A stretch of 64,000 bases of DNA from Oscillospiraceae bacterium (GTDB lineage: Bacteria > Bacillota > Clostridia > Oscillospirales > Oscillospiraceae), in assembly GCA_902791215.1 (NCBI GenBank), contig CADAUZ010000006.1, positions 47,021 through 111,020 of the forward strand, in the 5' to 3' direction. The position numbers were made by a program, and so were the translations under genes. Of this stretch, positions 41,152-50,080 are shown in pieces; within the stretch, counting starts at the first letter, position 1; each line of letters opens with the position of its first letter. The notes under the pieces were generated by a model. That model saw only the letters and a program-made list of their open reading frames with translations, did not search any database and was not told the origin of the DNA.

Positions 41152-42114
41152 TTACAGCCCCTTGATAAGGGCCAGGTCGCCGTAGAGGATGGAGTCGTCG
41201 CCTAGGGCGGCGAGCTTCACGTCCACCGTCGGGCGGATGGATACCATGCAGTAGCGGTCGAGCTCTTTGAGGATCTTTTCCAGAAACAGCGGGCCCATGG
41301 CCTCCATGATGCCGCCGCCGTAGATCACAAGGTCCGGGGAGATGGTGTTGATCATGTTGCCGGTGGCGATGGCGAGATAGTGGCAGGCGCGGTCGACCGC
41401 TTCCATGGCGACCTCATCCTTGGCGGCGAGAGCCTTCTTGAGGCGCTTGCTGCGGAAGATGCCGCCGTTCGCGACATCCTCGGCCAGCATGCACGGGCGC
41501 TTGCGGCCGACCTGCTGGCGGATATAATCGGACATGCCGCGCTTGCTGGAGAAGACCTCCAGGCAGCCGCTCTGACCGCAGCCGCAGAGGGGGCCGTCCG
41601 GATCGAGGGTCATGTGGCCGTACTCGGCGGCCTTGAACTGGTTGCCGGTGAAGAGCTTGCCGTCGAGGATCAGACCGCCGCCCATGCCGGTGCCGGGGAA
41701 GAAGCCGACGATGTTCTTGTAGCCCTGTGCTGCGCCGAACTTGTATTCGCCCAGCACGCCGAGGTTCACGTCGTTGCCCACAAAAAAGGGCACGCCGAAT
41801 TTTTTCTTCATGGCCCCGGCAATGTCGTAGTTGCGCCAGGGGAGGTTCGGGGTGAAGAGCACGATGCCCCTGTCCTGGTCGATGACGCCGGGGGCACAGG
41901 AGGCGATGGCATTGAGCTTTTTGGGGTCAATGCCGGATTTCTTGATCATCTCCTCCACTACGCTGATGATGACCTTCTCTACATCCGCCGAACCCTCGCC
42001 CTCGCTCTTGGAGCGCTTTTTCAGCCGGTAGATGATCTCGTCCTTCTCGTTGAAGATGGCGCCGAGGACCTTGGTCCCGCCGACATCGAGACAGATATTG
42101 TAGCTTTCCGCCAT
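41152..42114 (-). CDS. ROK-family sugar kinase (glucokinase-like)
   Basis: A 320-residue ATP-dependent kinase. The phosphate motif is LDVGGTKVLGA near residue 9, the catalytic Asp lies in FVGNDVNLGVLGE, and the zinc motif with three cysteines is CGCGQSGCLE near 177. These are ROK hallmarks, and substitution at the C-terminal GGGIMEAMGP also fits. The N-terminus has no helix-turn-helix, so it is an enzyme rather than a ROK repressor. Glucose is the most likely substrate, consistent with the GH13 glucosidase and galT in the window. AGGAGG precedes the ATG. Confidence 0.9.
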   Translation of the reverse strand: MAESYNICLDVGGTKVLGAIFNEKDEIIYRLKKRSKSEGEGSADVEKVIISVVEEMIKKSGIDPKKLNAIASCAPGVIDQDRGIVLFTPNLPWRNYDIAGAMKKKFGVPFFVGNDVNLGVLGEYKFGAAQGYKNIVGFFPGTGMGGGLILDGKLFTGNQFKAAEYGHMTLDPDGPLCGCGQSGCLEVFSSKRGMSDYIRQQVGRKRPCMLAEDVANGGIFRSKRLKKALAAKDEVAMEAVDRACHYLAIATGNMINTISPDLVIYGGGIMEAMGPLFLEKILKELDRYCMVSIRPTVDVKLAALGDDSILYGDLALIKGL

Positions 42115-42175
42115 GGCTGTGTTCCTCCTGAATGTTTTATGTATCTGTTATCCTGAGCAGATCCTCAGAATGAAT

Positions 42176-44653
42176 CTACATGCGGCCCCGCCTGCGGGCA
42201 AAGTTCGTGATTTTTCGGAGCAGACCCACGGGCTCTGGGGGCGGGGTGGGCTCCAGCGCCTTCGGCGGCGCGATGATGGGGGCCTTTTCCGCCGCGACCG
42301 GCTCGCTTTTGACCGGTACGGGTTCTTCCGCGGGGGCTGCCTGCGGAGCAGGTGCGGACTCTGCCGCAGGGGTTGCCTGTTCGATCGGTGCGGACTCTGC
42401 CGCGGGGGCCGTCTGCATGACCGGCGCGGGCGGCTCGGTGTTCACCTTGTAGGCGCTGAAATAGCGGTACAGCGCCTCCTGGGAGCTGGTGCCCTCGCCG
42501 CCCGGTTCCCGTACGTAGCTGCCGTCGGGCTGCATGCGGCGGGACTTCTCCCGGTCATTGCGCAAAGCGTCGAGCACGGTGTTGATCTGTTCGCGCGTGT
42601 CGGGGGTCACGACCTCGATAAAGGCCTCCACCCGGTGCTCCAGGTTGCGGCTGAGAAGGTCGCCCGAGCCGAGAAAGAGGCGCTGGTCCTCTCCCTCGCC
42701 GAAGGAGTAGATGCGCGAGTGCTCAAGCCAGCGGCCTACGACGCTTGTGACCGTGATGTTCTCCGTCATGCCCTCGATGCCGGGGCGCAGGCAGCAGATC
42801 CCGCGGATAAAGAGCTCGATCTTTACGCCCGCCTTGGAGCACTCGATGAGCTTTTCCATCACGTCTTTGTTATTCAGGGCGTTGATCTTGATGGCGACGC
42901 GGCCCTTGTCACCCTTGGCCTTCTCGCGCTCGAGAAATTCCAGCACCCGGGGTTTGAAGCTGTTGGGCGCGATCCAGAGGTACTGCGCCTCGGGCGGCAG
43001 TTCGCCGTGCAGCAGGGCGGTGAAGGCGGCCTCGCCGTCCAGGCCCGCCTGCTCGTTTGCGGTGATGAGGGAGAGGTCGGTGTACTGCTCGCCGGTGACT
43101 TCGTTGTAGTTGCCGGTGCCCACCTGGGTGATGCGCGTGAGATTGCCGTCGTGCTGACGGGTGATGACGCAGAGCTTGGAGTGCACCTTGTACTCGGGCA
43201 GGCCGTAGATCACATGGCAGCCCGCGTCCTCCAGCATCTCGGAATAGTCGATGTTGTTCTGCTCGTCGAATCTGGCCCGCAGCTCAAGTAAGCAGAGAAC
43301 GTCCTTGCCCTTGTCGGCGGCGTAGGCCAGGGCGGCGGCGATCTTGCTGCTGCCGGACATGCGGTAGAGAGTGATCTTGATGCTCAAAACCTCCGGGTCG
43401 TCCGCAGCCTCATAGATGAGATCCACGAAGGGCATCATGCTCTGGAACGGAAAGCTCATGAGCAGGTCGTGCTTTTCTATGTAGGAGAAGTATTCGCCCT
43501 TTTTAAGCCCGATATCCCGCGCCGGGCGGCGCTCCTCGTATTTGAAGTTTTCGTGCCCGCCGATGCAGGAGCGGAAGGACAGGTCGAAGGGCACCGTCTG
43601 GGTGAAGACCCGGCTCTCCGGCACGCGGAGCTTCTTGATGAGCAGGGCACGATTGGAGTCGGAGAGCTTGCCGTAAATGCGCGCACGCACCGGCAGCTCC
43701 CGCTTGCGCTTTGTGAGCATGGAGGACATCTTCTGGCGCAGATCGTCGTCGGCGCTGTCCTGCACGTCGGCAAGGAACACGTCGGCATTGCGCGTGACCT
43801 CCACAGCGGCGGTCTGCAGGATGCTCTCCTTCTTGAGCAGCAGCGGCAGGAAGTGGCGGATGAGCTGGGCCGTGAGCACGATCTTCTGGCAGCCGTTGAT
43901 CTCAAAGCTCAGGTACGCCGGGACCCGGTGCAGCGGGATGACCGCAAGCTTCTGAACCGTCGTGCGCCCGAGGAAGGCGACGACGTTCGACTCCCCGTTC
44001 CAGAGGAAGGGGAAGGGCTGGTTCACGTCGATAATCTTGGGGAAGAGCAGGTCCTTGATGTCGCCGAAGAGCTTCTTGCTCATCAGCTCGTCCACCTTGC
44101 TGATCTTCTTGAAGTCCAGCACGTCCACGCCGTTTGCGCGCAGCTCCTCGCGGATGCTCTTCCAGATGCTCTCCATCAGGACCTGCTGCTCGCGCGTAAT
44201 GCGCAGGACCTCGTGGATCTGGGCCTCGGGCGACATGCCGGACAGCGCGTCGCGCATGTCGGGGGTCAGAAGGGCGCGGTGCGTCAGGATGCCGATGCGC
44301 ACCCGGTAAAACTCCGTCAGGTTCGACTGGTAGATCATCAGGAACTTGAGCCGCTCCAAAAGCGGGACGGCGGGGTCGGCGGCCTCGAGCAGCACACGCT
44401 CATTGAAGGCAAGCCAGCTCAATTCGCGGTTGATGTAGACGCTTTTTGCCGCGGCCTTGCGCTCCTCGGCGGCTTTCTTCTCGGCAAGGGCCTGCCGCTC
44501 CTGGGCGGCCTTGCGCTCGGCGGCTTCCTTCTTTTCCTGGGCCGCCTTCTTCTCGGCGGCGCTCTTCTTTTCGGGGGTGCCTTTCTTTTCGGCGGCCTTC
44601 TTTTCGGCGGCGCTCTTTTTCTCGGGCGCGGCCTTTTTCTCTTTCTGCGGCAT
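42176..44653 (-). CDS. ppk1: Polyphosphate kinase 1 with low-complexity N- and C-terminal tails
   Basis: An 825-residue enzyme making polyphosphate from ATP. Residues ~72-730 are the PPK1 core: YINRELSWLAFNERVL at the start, the catalytic His in YKVHSKLCVITRQ, and the GNYNEVTGEQYTDLSLITAN segment. The N-terminal ~70 residues are almost only Lys, Ala and Glu (EKKAAEKKGTPEKK-type repeats), a likely charged helix. The last ~85 residues are Pro/Ala/Glu-rich and end in RKITNFARRRGRM. Both tails are absent from most PPK1. AAGGAG sits about ten bases before the ATG, supporting the start. It is upstream of the ROK gene on the same strand. Confidence 0.95.
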   Translation of the reverse strand: MPQKEKKAAPEKKSAAEKKAAEKKGTPEKKSAAEKKAAQEKKEAAERKAAQERQALAEKKAAEERKAAAKSVYINRELSWLAFNERVLLEAADPAVPLLERLKFLMIYQSNLTEFYRVRIGILTHRALLTPDMRDALSGMSPEAQIHEVLRITREQQVLMESIWKSIREELRANGVDVLDFKKISKVDELMSKKLFGDIKDLLFPKIIDVNQPFPFLWNGESNVVAFLGRTTVQKLAVIPLHRVPAYLSFEINGCQKIVLTAQLIRHFLPLLLKKESILQTAAVEVTRNADVFLADVQDSADDDLRQKMSSMLTKRKRELPVRARIYGKLSDSNRALLIKKLRVPESRVFTQTVPFDLSFRSCIGGHENFKYEERRPARDIGLKKGEYFSYIEKHDLLMSFPFQSMMPFVDLIYEAADDPEVLSIKITLYRMSGSSKIAAALAYAADKGKDVLCLLELRARFDEQNNIDYSEMLEDAGCHVIYGLPEYKVHSKLCVITRQHDGNLTRITQVGTGNYNEVTGEQYTDLSLITANEQAGLDGEAAFTALLHGELPPEAQYLWIAPNSFKPRVLEFLEREKAKGDKGRVAIKINALNNKDVMEKLIECSKAGVKIELFIRGICCLRPGIEGMTENITVTSVVGRWLEHSRIYSFGEGEDQRLFLGSGDLLSRNLEHRVEAFIEVVTPDTREQINTVLDALRNDREKSRRMQPDGSYVREPGGEGTSSQEALYRYFSAYKVNTEPPAPVMQTAPAAESAPIEQATPAAESAPAPQAAPAEEPVPVKSEPVAAEKAPIIAPPKALEPTPPPEPVGLLRKITNFARRRGRM

Positions 44654-44772
44654 GAAACGATACTCCTTATTGACGCAGGCCCGGCCTGCGTTTGCTTGGG
44701 TTTCCCATATTTATTGCTATTTTACGATATTACCCCCGGGAAGTCAACACAAGAGTTGTGCAGTTTCCACAC

Positions 44773-44801
44773 TTGCGGCGGCTCGGAAGACCGCTTATAC
44801 T
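44773..44801 (+). promoter_or_regulatory. Promoter of the second EamA transporter
   Basis: TTGCGG (44773-44778), 17-base spacer, TATACT (44796-44801). Confidence 0.55.
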
Positions 44802-44838
44802 ATGGAGCATTGAGCAAAATGCTAAGGGTGTGATTGAA

Positions 44839-45738
44839 ATGAAAAACAAGAGAATGCTGGGCAATATCCTCCTGCTCATCACGGCGATGATCTGGGGCAC
44901 GGCTTTCGTGGCCCAGCGTGTGGGCATGGAGAGCATCGGCCCCGTCACCTTTACCTCGGCGCGCATGTGGCTTGCGGCCATGACCGCCGGGACGGCCTCG
45001 CTGTTTTTAAGACGTCGGACGCCCGCGGGACAGGACGACACGGAGAGAAAACGTCATACCGTCATCGGCGGCATCTGCTGCGGCCTGTTCCTTGCCGCCG
45101 CGAGTCTTTTTCAGCAATACGGCATCGTCACCACCACGGCGGGCAAGGCGGGTTTCATCACGGCGCTGTATATCCTCATCGTCCCGGTTTTGAACCTGAT
45201 CCTGTTCAAAAAGCGCTGCGGGGCGCATGTCTGGGCTGCCATCGCCATCGGCGTTTTCGGCATGTACCTCTTGTGCATGAAGGAGGGCTTTCGCCTCACC
45301 CGTGGTGACACGCTGGTCTGCTGCTGCGCGGTGGTGTTCAGCGGGCATATCCTCTGCTGCGACTACTTTACGAAAAAAGCCGACCCTGTGCGCCTGTCCA
45401 CGATCCAGTTTGTCACGGTGGCGCTGGTCTCGGGCGTCATTGCGCTGATCGTCGAGGAGCCCTCCTGGGCGCAGATCAAGGCGGCCGCCGTGCCGATCCT
45501 CTGGTGCGGCGTCATGTCGGGCGGCGTGGGCTATACGCTGCAGATGATCGCCCAGCGCTTTACAGACCCCACGGTGGCGTCGCTGCTCATGAGCCTTGAG
45601 TCAGTCTTCGCCGCCCTCACGGGGGCGCTGCTGCTCGGTGAGCGCATGAGCGGGCGGGAGCTTCTCGGCTGCATCATCATGTTTGCCGCCATCGTCCTCG
45701 TGCAGCTGCCTGCACCGAAAAGGAAAACAGTCGAATAA
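44839..45738 (+). CDS. EamA/DMT-superfamily transporter, copy 2
   Basis: A 299-residue protein with about ten membrane helices in two EamA repeats. The N-terminal LLITAMIWGTAFVAQRVGMESIGP and the C-terminal TVASLLMSLESVFAALTGALLLGERMSGRELLG are signature segments. It is more like the drug/metabolite exporters of the YdcZ/RhaT group than copy 1, and the two are only distantly related. Substrate unknown. I chose ATG 44839 (AAGGGTG upstream, weak); the open frame to 44692 runs across the promoter. It is divergent from ppk1. Confidence 0.9.
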   Translation: MKNKRMLGNILLLITAMIWGTAFVAQRVGMESIGPVTFTSARMWLAAMTAGTASLFLRRRTPAGQDDTERKRHTVIGGICCGLFLAAASLFQQYGIVTTTAGKAGFITALYILIVPVLNLILFKKRCGAHVWAAIAIGVFGMYLLCMKEGFRLTRGDTLVCCCAVVFSGHILCCDYFTKKADPVRLSTIQFVTVALVSGVIALIVEEPSWAQIKAAAVPILWCGVMSGGVGYTLQMIAQRFTDPTVASLLMSLESVFAALTGALLLGERMSGRELLGCIIMFAAIVLVQLPAPKRKTVE

Positions 45739-45776
45739 GACAAGATCCCCTTTACATATGCTGTCGTAAAAGCGTG

Positions 45777-45833
45777 TCATCCTGAGCGTCAGCGAAGGAG
45801 CTCAGAGATTCTTTACCTTCGGCTCAGGATGAC
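45777..45833. repeat. 57-bp hairpin copy of the GTCATCCTGAGC repeat
   Basis: GTCATCCTGAGC (45777-45788) is the exact reverse complement of 45822-45833. The inside carries AGCGAAGG and GATTCTTTACCTTC, shared with copies at 10.3 and 54.9 kb. Confidence 0.75.
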
Positions 45834-45864
45834 GGAGGAAAGGACCGCGTGAGGGGGATCGGAT

Positions 45865-46137
45865 ATGATGTGCTATTTTTCGGAGCTTTGCTGCAAAGAG
45901 GTCATCGACATCCACACGGGCTTTCGCCTGGGCTATGTCTGCGATGTGGAGCTGGACGACAAGGAGGGCTGCATCGCCTCTCTGGTGACGCCGGGCAGGG
46001 CCCGCTTCTTCGGCCTGTTCGGGCGGGAGGACGACTATGTGCTGCCCTGGAAGAACATCGTCCGCGTCGGCAGTGACATCGTACTGGTGGAGATCAAGGG
46101 CGATTTCCCGCGCCGCAAGCGCCAAAACCGCTGGTAG
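45865..46137 (+). CDS. YlmC/YmxH-family PRC-barrel protein
   Basis: A 90-residue protein of the YlmC/YmxH sporulation-related family: FSELCCKEVIDIHTGFRLGYVCDVELD, then FFGLFGREDDYVLPWKNIVRVGSDIVLVE. The fold is a small PRC-type beta-barrel. Bacillus members are expressed in sporulation, with an unclear role. AGGGGG lies seven bases before the ATG. It is alone, between a repeat and a terminator. Confidence 0.9.
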   Translation: MMCYFSELCCKEVIDIHTGFRLGYVCDVELDDKEGCIASLVTPGRARFFGLFGREDDYVLPWKNIVRVGSDIVLVEIKGDFPRRKRQNRW

Positions 46138-46146
46138 TGAGCCCTG

Positions 46147-46173
46147 CCTTCCCCATTGAGGGGAAGGTTTTTT
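46147..46173 (+). terminator. Terminator after the ylmC-type gene
   Basis: CCTTCCCC-ATTGA-GGGGAAGG (46147-46167) then TTTTTT. Confidence 0.92.
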
Positions 46174-46206
46174 ACACCCGGACCGGGAATCATGCAAATC
46201 AGAGCC

Positions 46207-46235
46207 TTGTTAAGCGCGCGGGAATATAGTATAAT
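46207..46235 (+). promoter_or_regulatory. Promoter of the lipoprotein-hflX region
   Basis: TTGTTA (46207-46212), 17-base spacer, TATAAT (46230-46235). Confidence 0.82.
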
Positions 46236-46275
46236 ATCTCATTCATAAGATTTTGCCCGGGAGGGAGAAATTGAC

Positions 46276-47112
46276 ATGAAACGAATGATCGCGCTGCTTT
46301 TGGCGCTGTGCCTTCTGTGCCCCGTGCTCACGGCCTGCCGCAAGGAGGAACCGCTCGAACCCTGGGAGATGCCGACGGTGGACGCAAGGCCCACGCCGGT
46401 GCGCACTCCGGCTCCGACCTTCGGCGGCGGCAGTCCCGAGCGCTATGTCTGGAACGAGGCGGCGCTGCTTTTGATGAATAACCCCGGCGCCGCGCCCGAC
46501 AGCCGCCAGGAGACCTATACCCACCGCCAGTGCCTGGCCCTGTTTCCCTACAACTTCCTGCCCTCGGCGATCTTCGGGGAGAGCTACGCAAGCTATGAGC
46601 GCCTCGGCATCAAGCGCGTGGACCACGCCGTGCTGCTGGACGAGAACGGTGAACTTGCGGAGCATTCGTACATCGAGTTTCAGTATCTGCCCAAGAGCGG
46701 CAAAGAGGACGAGGGCCTCTACGTGATGGCGGAGCTGTGCTCCCTGGAGGCGGCGCAGGAGATCTACAACGGCCTCTACCCGCACCTGCTCATGCCCCAG
46801 GGGGAAAAGCTGCGTACCTCCACCTATTATCTCAAGGACTTCGTGCTGGCAAAGATCGAGCAGCAGCGCATCGGGCAGGTCATGAAGCTCACTCCCAGCT
46901 CCTACTTTGCCGATTCCCGCCGCATCATGGCGGACGATCCCACATACGTACCCCAGCGCCAGATCCTGCTGACGGTGACCTGCGGCGTCAACATGAGCGA
47001 TGAGGAGTTTATCGCCGCGGTCTGCTACCTCCTGCGCTTCAGCGACGGCAGCGAGATCGTGACCCCGGAGCCGAGCAGGCTGCCGACCTTCGGAGAAAAG
47101 GGAGCGGCTTGA
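46276..47112 (+). CDS. Lipoprotein of unknown function
   Basis: A 278-residue exported lipoprotein. The lipobox LTAC puts the lipidated Cys at residue 21. A Pro/Thr-rich stretch (~35-50, ARPTPVRTPAPT) follows. The main domain (about 60-250) is mixed alpha/beta and contains no motif I recognise. The signal peptide, linker and C-terminal domain plan resembles the lipoprotein at 17951, but the two are not clearly homologous. GAGGGAG precedes the ATG. It may be cotranscribed with hflX across a repeat that probably weakens read-through. Confidence 0.75.
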   Translation: MKRMIALLLALCLLCPVLTACRKEEPLEPWEMPTVDARPTPVRTPAPTFGGGSPERYVWNEAALLLMNNPGAAPDSRQETYTHRQCLALFPYNFLPSAIFGESYASYERLGIKRVDHAVLLDENGELAEHSYIEFQYLPKSGKEDEGLYVMAELCSLEAAQEIYNGLYPHLLMPQGEKLRTSTYYLKDFVLAKIEQQRIGQVMKLTPSSYFADSRRIMADDPTYVPQRQILLTVTCGVNMSDEEFIAAVCYLLRFSDGSEIVTPEPSRLPTFGEKGAA

Positions 47113-47257
47113 CCCTCTCAGTCACGGCGCTTGCGTGAGACGCGCCGCGACAGCTCCCCCAGAGGGGGAGCCAAGCCCTGCCTCTCCCAGAGGGGGAGCC
47201 GGGCCTTGCCTCTCCCTTTGGGAGAGGTGCCCCAGTGCGCACACTGGGGCGGAGAGG
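47113..47257. repeat. GGGAGAGG-type intergenic repeat, copy 2
   Basis: 145 bases of nested inverted words: CCCTCTCAGTCACGGCG at the left, two GCCTCTCCC...GGGAGCC blocks, CTCTCCCTTTGGGAGAGG and CCCCAGTGCGCACACTGGGG at the right. A relative of 13902-14033. Confidence 0.72.
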
Positions 47258-47287
47258 GTAAGAAAACGTAATGATAACGGAGAACAC

Positions 47288-48586
47288 ATGGAATCAATCG
47301 AAACGAAAAAAGAACGCGCGGTGCTGGCGGGGCTGGCTGCCGCGAGTATGGATATACACGAGCGGTCAAGCGACGTGACCATGGATGAGCTTGCCGCCCT
47401 GGTGGAGACAGCCGGGGGCGAGGTCACGGCCACCATGATCCAGGCCCGCCCCACCCCGGACCCGCGCTCCTTCCTCGGCGACGGCAAGGTGCAGGAGCTG
47501 AAGGAACTGATCGAGGCAAACGAGTGTGACCTCGCCGTGTTCGATAACGAGCTCTCACCCTCGCAGATGCGCGTTTTGTCCGAGGAGCTGGGCGTGAAGG
47601 TGCTCGACCGTTCGGGCCTCATCCTGGACATCTTTGCCCAGCGGGCCAGGACCCGCGAGGGCCAGCTGCAGGTAGAGCTTGCGCAGTACAAGTACCTCCT
47701 GCCGCGCCTGACCGGCATGTGGACCCATCTGGTTCGCCAGACGGCCTCGGGCGGCTCGTCCCCCATCGGCACCCGCGGCCCCGGCGAGACCCAGCTCGAG
47801 ACCGACCGCCGCCACATCCGCCGCAAGATCCAGAAGCTCGAGGAAGAGCTTTCGGAGGTGCGGAAGGTGCGCGGCACGCAGCGCAGAAAGCGCGAGAAAA
47901 ATTCCATGCCGGTCGTGGCCCTGGTGGGCTACACGAACGCAGGCAAGTCCACGCTCTTAAACTGCCTGACGGGCTCCGACATCCCGGCAAACGACCGGCT
48001 CTTCGATACACTGGACACCACGACGCGCCGCCTCAAGGTGGACGAGACCCAGGAAATCTTATTGTCCGACACCGTCGGCTTTATCCGCAAGCTCCCGACT
48101 CACCTGATCGAAGCTTTCAAGGCAACCCTTGAGGAATTGCAGTATGCCGATGTACTGCTGCATGTTATCGACATCTCAAACCCCGAGTGGATGGAACAGG
48201 CCCGCGTGGTGGATGAGCTCATCCGCCAGCTCGGAGCGGAGTCCACCCCCTGCATCCGCGTTTTCAACAAGTGCGACGCCTACTTCGGCATCCTGCCCCA
48301 CGGGGAGGACATCGTCTGCATCTCCGCCAAAAGCGGGGAGGGGGCGGCGGAGCTCATGCAGATGCTGTCCGCCAGGCTCGACCGCGGCAAGCACCATGTG
48401 ACCATCAAGCTGCCCTACGCGGCGGCGTCGCTGCTCGACAGCCTCAACCGCGACGCGGCGGTATTAAGAAGCGAGTACACCGAGGACGGCATCGAGGTCG
48501 AGGCCATCGTCCCGCCGGAACTGTTCGGAAAGGTCAAGGCCTATATCCCGGGCTGGGTGGAGCCCAAAGAGGAATGGGAGACATGA
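47288..48586 (+). CDS. hflX: GTPase HflX
   Basis: A 432-residue ribosome-splitting heat-shock GTPase. The N-terminal domain has the family motif QARPTPDPRSFLGDGKVQEL. The middle carries GPGETQLETDRRHIRRKI. The G domain has VGYTNAGKSTL (P-loop, ~205), the conserved DTVGFIRKLPTHLI (G3) and FNKCD (G4). HflX rescues stalled ribosomes after stress. I chose ATG 47288 because GGAG lies five bases before it; the frame extends to 47135 through a repeat. It heads a tightly overlapping operon with yigZ and the patatin gene. Confidence 0.95.
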   Translation: MESIETKKERAVLAGLAAASMDIHERSSDVTMDELAALVETAGGEVTATMIQARPTPDPRSFLGDGKVQELKELIEANECDLAVFDNELSPSQMRVLSEELGVKVLDRSGLILDIFAQRARTREGQLQVELAQYKYLLPRLTGMWTHLVRQTASGGSSPIGTRGPGETQLETDRRHIRRKIQKLEEELSEVRKVRGTQRRKREKNSMPVVALVGYTNAGKSTLLNCLTGSDIPANDRLFDTLDTTTRRLKVDETQEILLSDTVGFIRKLPTHLIEAFKATLEELQYADVLLHVIDISNPEWMEQARVVDELIRQLGAESTPCIRVFNKCDAYFGILPHGEDIVCISAKSGEGAAELMQMLSARLDRGKHHVTIKLPYAAASLLDSLNRDAAVLRSEYTEDGIEVEAIVPPELFGKVKAYIPGWVEPKEEWET

Positions 48587-49224
48587 GCGAATACTATATC
48601 CCCACGGGGCCGGGCGAGGCGGAGTTCACCGAAAAGCGCTCGCGCTTTCTGGGACACGTCCGCATGGCGGAGACCGAGGACGAGGCCCGCGCCTTCATCA
48701 CGGAGATGAAAAAGAAATACTATGACGCGCGGCACAACTGCTGGTGCTACAGCATCCGGGACGGAGCCGAGCGCTACAGCGACGACGGCGAGCCCCAGGG
48801 CAGCGCCGGCATCCCCATGCTGGAGGTGCTGCGCCGCCAGAACGTCACCAACTGCGTGTGCGTCGTGACGCGCTACTTCGGCGGGGTTCTGCTGGGCACG
48901 GGCGGGCTTCTGCGCGCCTATACCAAAAGTACCGCCGATGCCCTCAATGCCGCCGGGATCTCCGTGGTGCGCCGCTGGGTGGAGACGGAGCTTCCCTGTT
49001 CTTATGCCCAGATGGAGCGCATGAAACTGGAGGCTGCCGCCGCGGGCGGGATCGTCGCCGAAGTGGAATACGGCGCGGACGTCACCTTGAAGGTCCTGGT
49101 GCCGGAGGAACAGAGCGAGGGTTTTGCCGCCAAAATCTTTGACCAGAGCGCCGGGAGCGTCACGGTGAAGGTCACGGGCGAGAGCTTCCGCGCCGTGCCG
49201 CTGAGCGGGGGAGTGAGAGAATGA
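48583..49224 (+). CDS. yigZ: YigZ/IMPACT-family protein
   Basis: A 213-residue protein of the UPF0029/IMPACT family. The N-terminal signature is RSRFLGHVRMAETEDEARAF, then DARHNCWCYSI with the DDGEPQGSAG motif near residue 70, then CVCVVTRYFGGVLLGTGGLLRAY. The C-terminal part (DUF1949-like) is short. YigZ members act on ribosome-linked stress, similar to eukaryotic IMPACT, though the bacterial role is not settled. It starts on a 4-base overlap with the hflX stop (ATGA) and itself overlaps the patatin gene by four bases. Confidence 0.92.
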   Translation: MSEYYIPTGPGEAEFTEKRSRFLGHVRMAETEDEARAFITEMKKKYYDARHNCWCYSIRDGAERYSDDGEPQGSAGIPMLEVLRRQNVTNCVCVVTRYFGGVLLGTGGLLRAYTKSTADALNAAGISVVRRWVETELPCSYAQMERMKLEAAAAGGIVAEVEYGADVTLKVLVPEEQSEGFAAKIFDQSAGSVTVKVTGESFRAVPLSGGVRE

Positions 49225-50069
49225 AAACAGCACTCATCATGGAGGGCGGCGCCATGCGCGGGATGTTCACCTGCGGTGTGACGGACGTCTTCCTCGAGGA
49301 GGGTATCACGTTTGACGCAGCCGCCGGGATCTCGGCGGGGGCGTGCTTCGGCTGCAATTTCAAATCCAGACAGGCGGGCCGCGCCATCCGCTACAACAAG
49401 CGCTACAGCCGCGACCCGCGCTTTTGCAGCCTCAAGTCGCTTGTGAAAACCGGCGACCTCTACGGCGCGGACTTCTGTTACCGGGAGCTGCCGGAGGTCC
49501 TGGATCCCTTTGACAACAAGACCTTTGAGGAAAACCCCATGGACTTCTACGTCGGCGCGACCGACGTGGACACCGGGGAGATCCGCTACCATAAGTGCAC
49601 CGACGGCGGGACGAAGGATCTTCTGTGGATGCGGGCCTCGGCCTCCATGCCGCTGGTGTCCAACATCGTGGATGCGGACGGATACCGCATGCTCGACGGC
49701 GGGATCGTCGATCCCGTGCCGTACCGCTACATGGAGGAACTCGGCTGTGACCGCAATGTATACATCCTCACCCAGCCGAAGGGTTTTGAGAAGAAGCCGT
49801 CCTCTGCCCTTCCGCTCATACGCGTGGCCCTGCGCAGAACGCCGAAGATCGTGGAGGCCATGGAAGTGCGCCATGAGGTCTATAACCGCCAGATGGCCCA
49901 GATCAACGAAAAGGAAGCGCGCGGCGAGATCCTCGTGATCCGCCCGCCCGAGAGCCTCGGCATCAGCCGCACCGAGCACGATCCCAACGAGCTTGAGCGG
50001 GTCTATCAGACCGGCAGGCGCGAGGCGTACAGAATGCTGCCGAAGATCAGAGCTTTCCTGAAAGAGTGA
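49221..50069 (+). CDS. Patatin-like phospholipase
   Basis: A 282-residue lipid acyl hydrolase. The catalytic Ser lies in GISAGA (GxSxG, near residue 38) and the catalytic Asp in LDGGIVDP (near residue 159), the dyad of patatins. GGAMRGMF at the N-terminus supplies the oxyanion-hole glycines. No signal peptide, so it acts in the cytosol. Overlaps yigZ by four bases and precedes the HD-GYP gene by 12 bases. The lipid substrate is not known. Confidence 0.9.
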   Translation: MKTALIMEGGAMRGMFTCGVTDVFLEEGITFDAAAGISAGACFGCNFKSRQAGRAIRYNKRYSRDPRFCSLKSLVKTGDLYGADFCYRELPEVLDPFDNKTFEENPMDFYVGATDVDTGEIRYHKCTDGGTKDLLWMRASASMPLVSNIVDADGYRMLDGGIVDPVPYRYMEELGCDRNVYILTQPKGFEKKPSSALPLIRVALRRTPKIVEAMEVRHEVYNRQMAQINEKEARGEILVIRPPESLGISRTEHDPNELERVYQTGRREAYRMLPKIRAFLKE

Positions 50070-50080
50070 AAGGTGACAAC

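Noticed and set aside
44460..44645. Repetitive CGGCGGC/TTCTTTT tract near the ppk1 start
   Set aside because: It is the coding sequence of the Lys/Ala/Glu tail, in frame with the ppk1 start and supported by an RBS.
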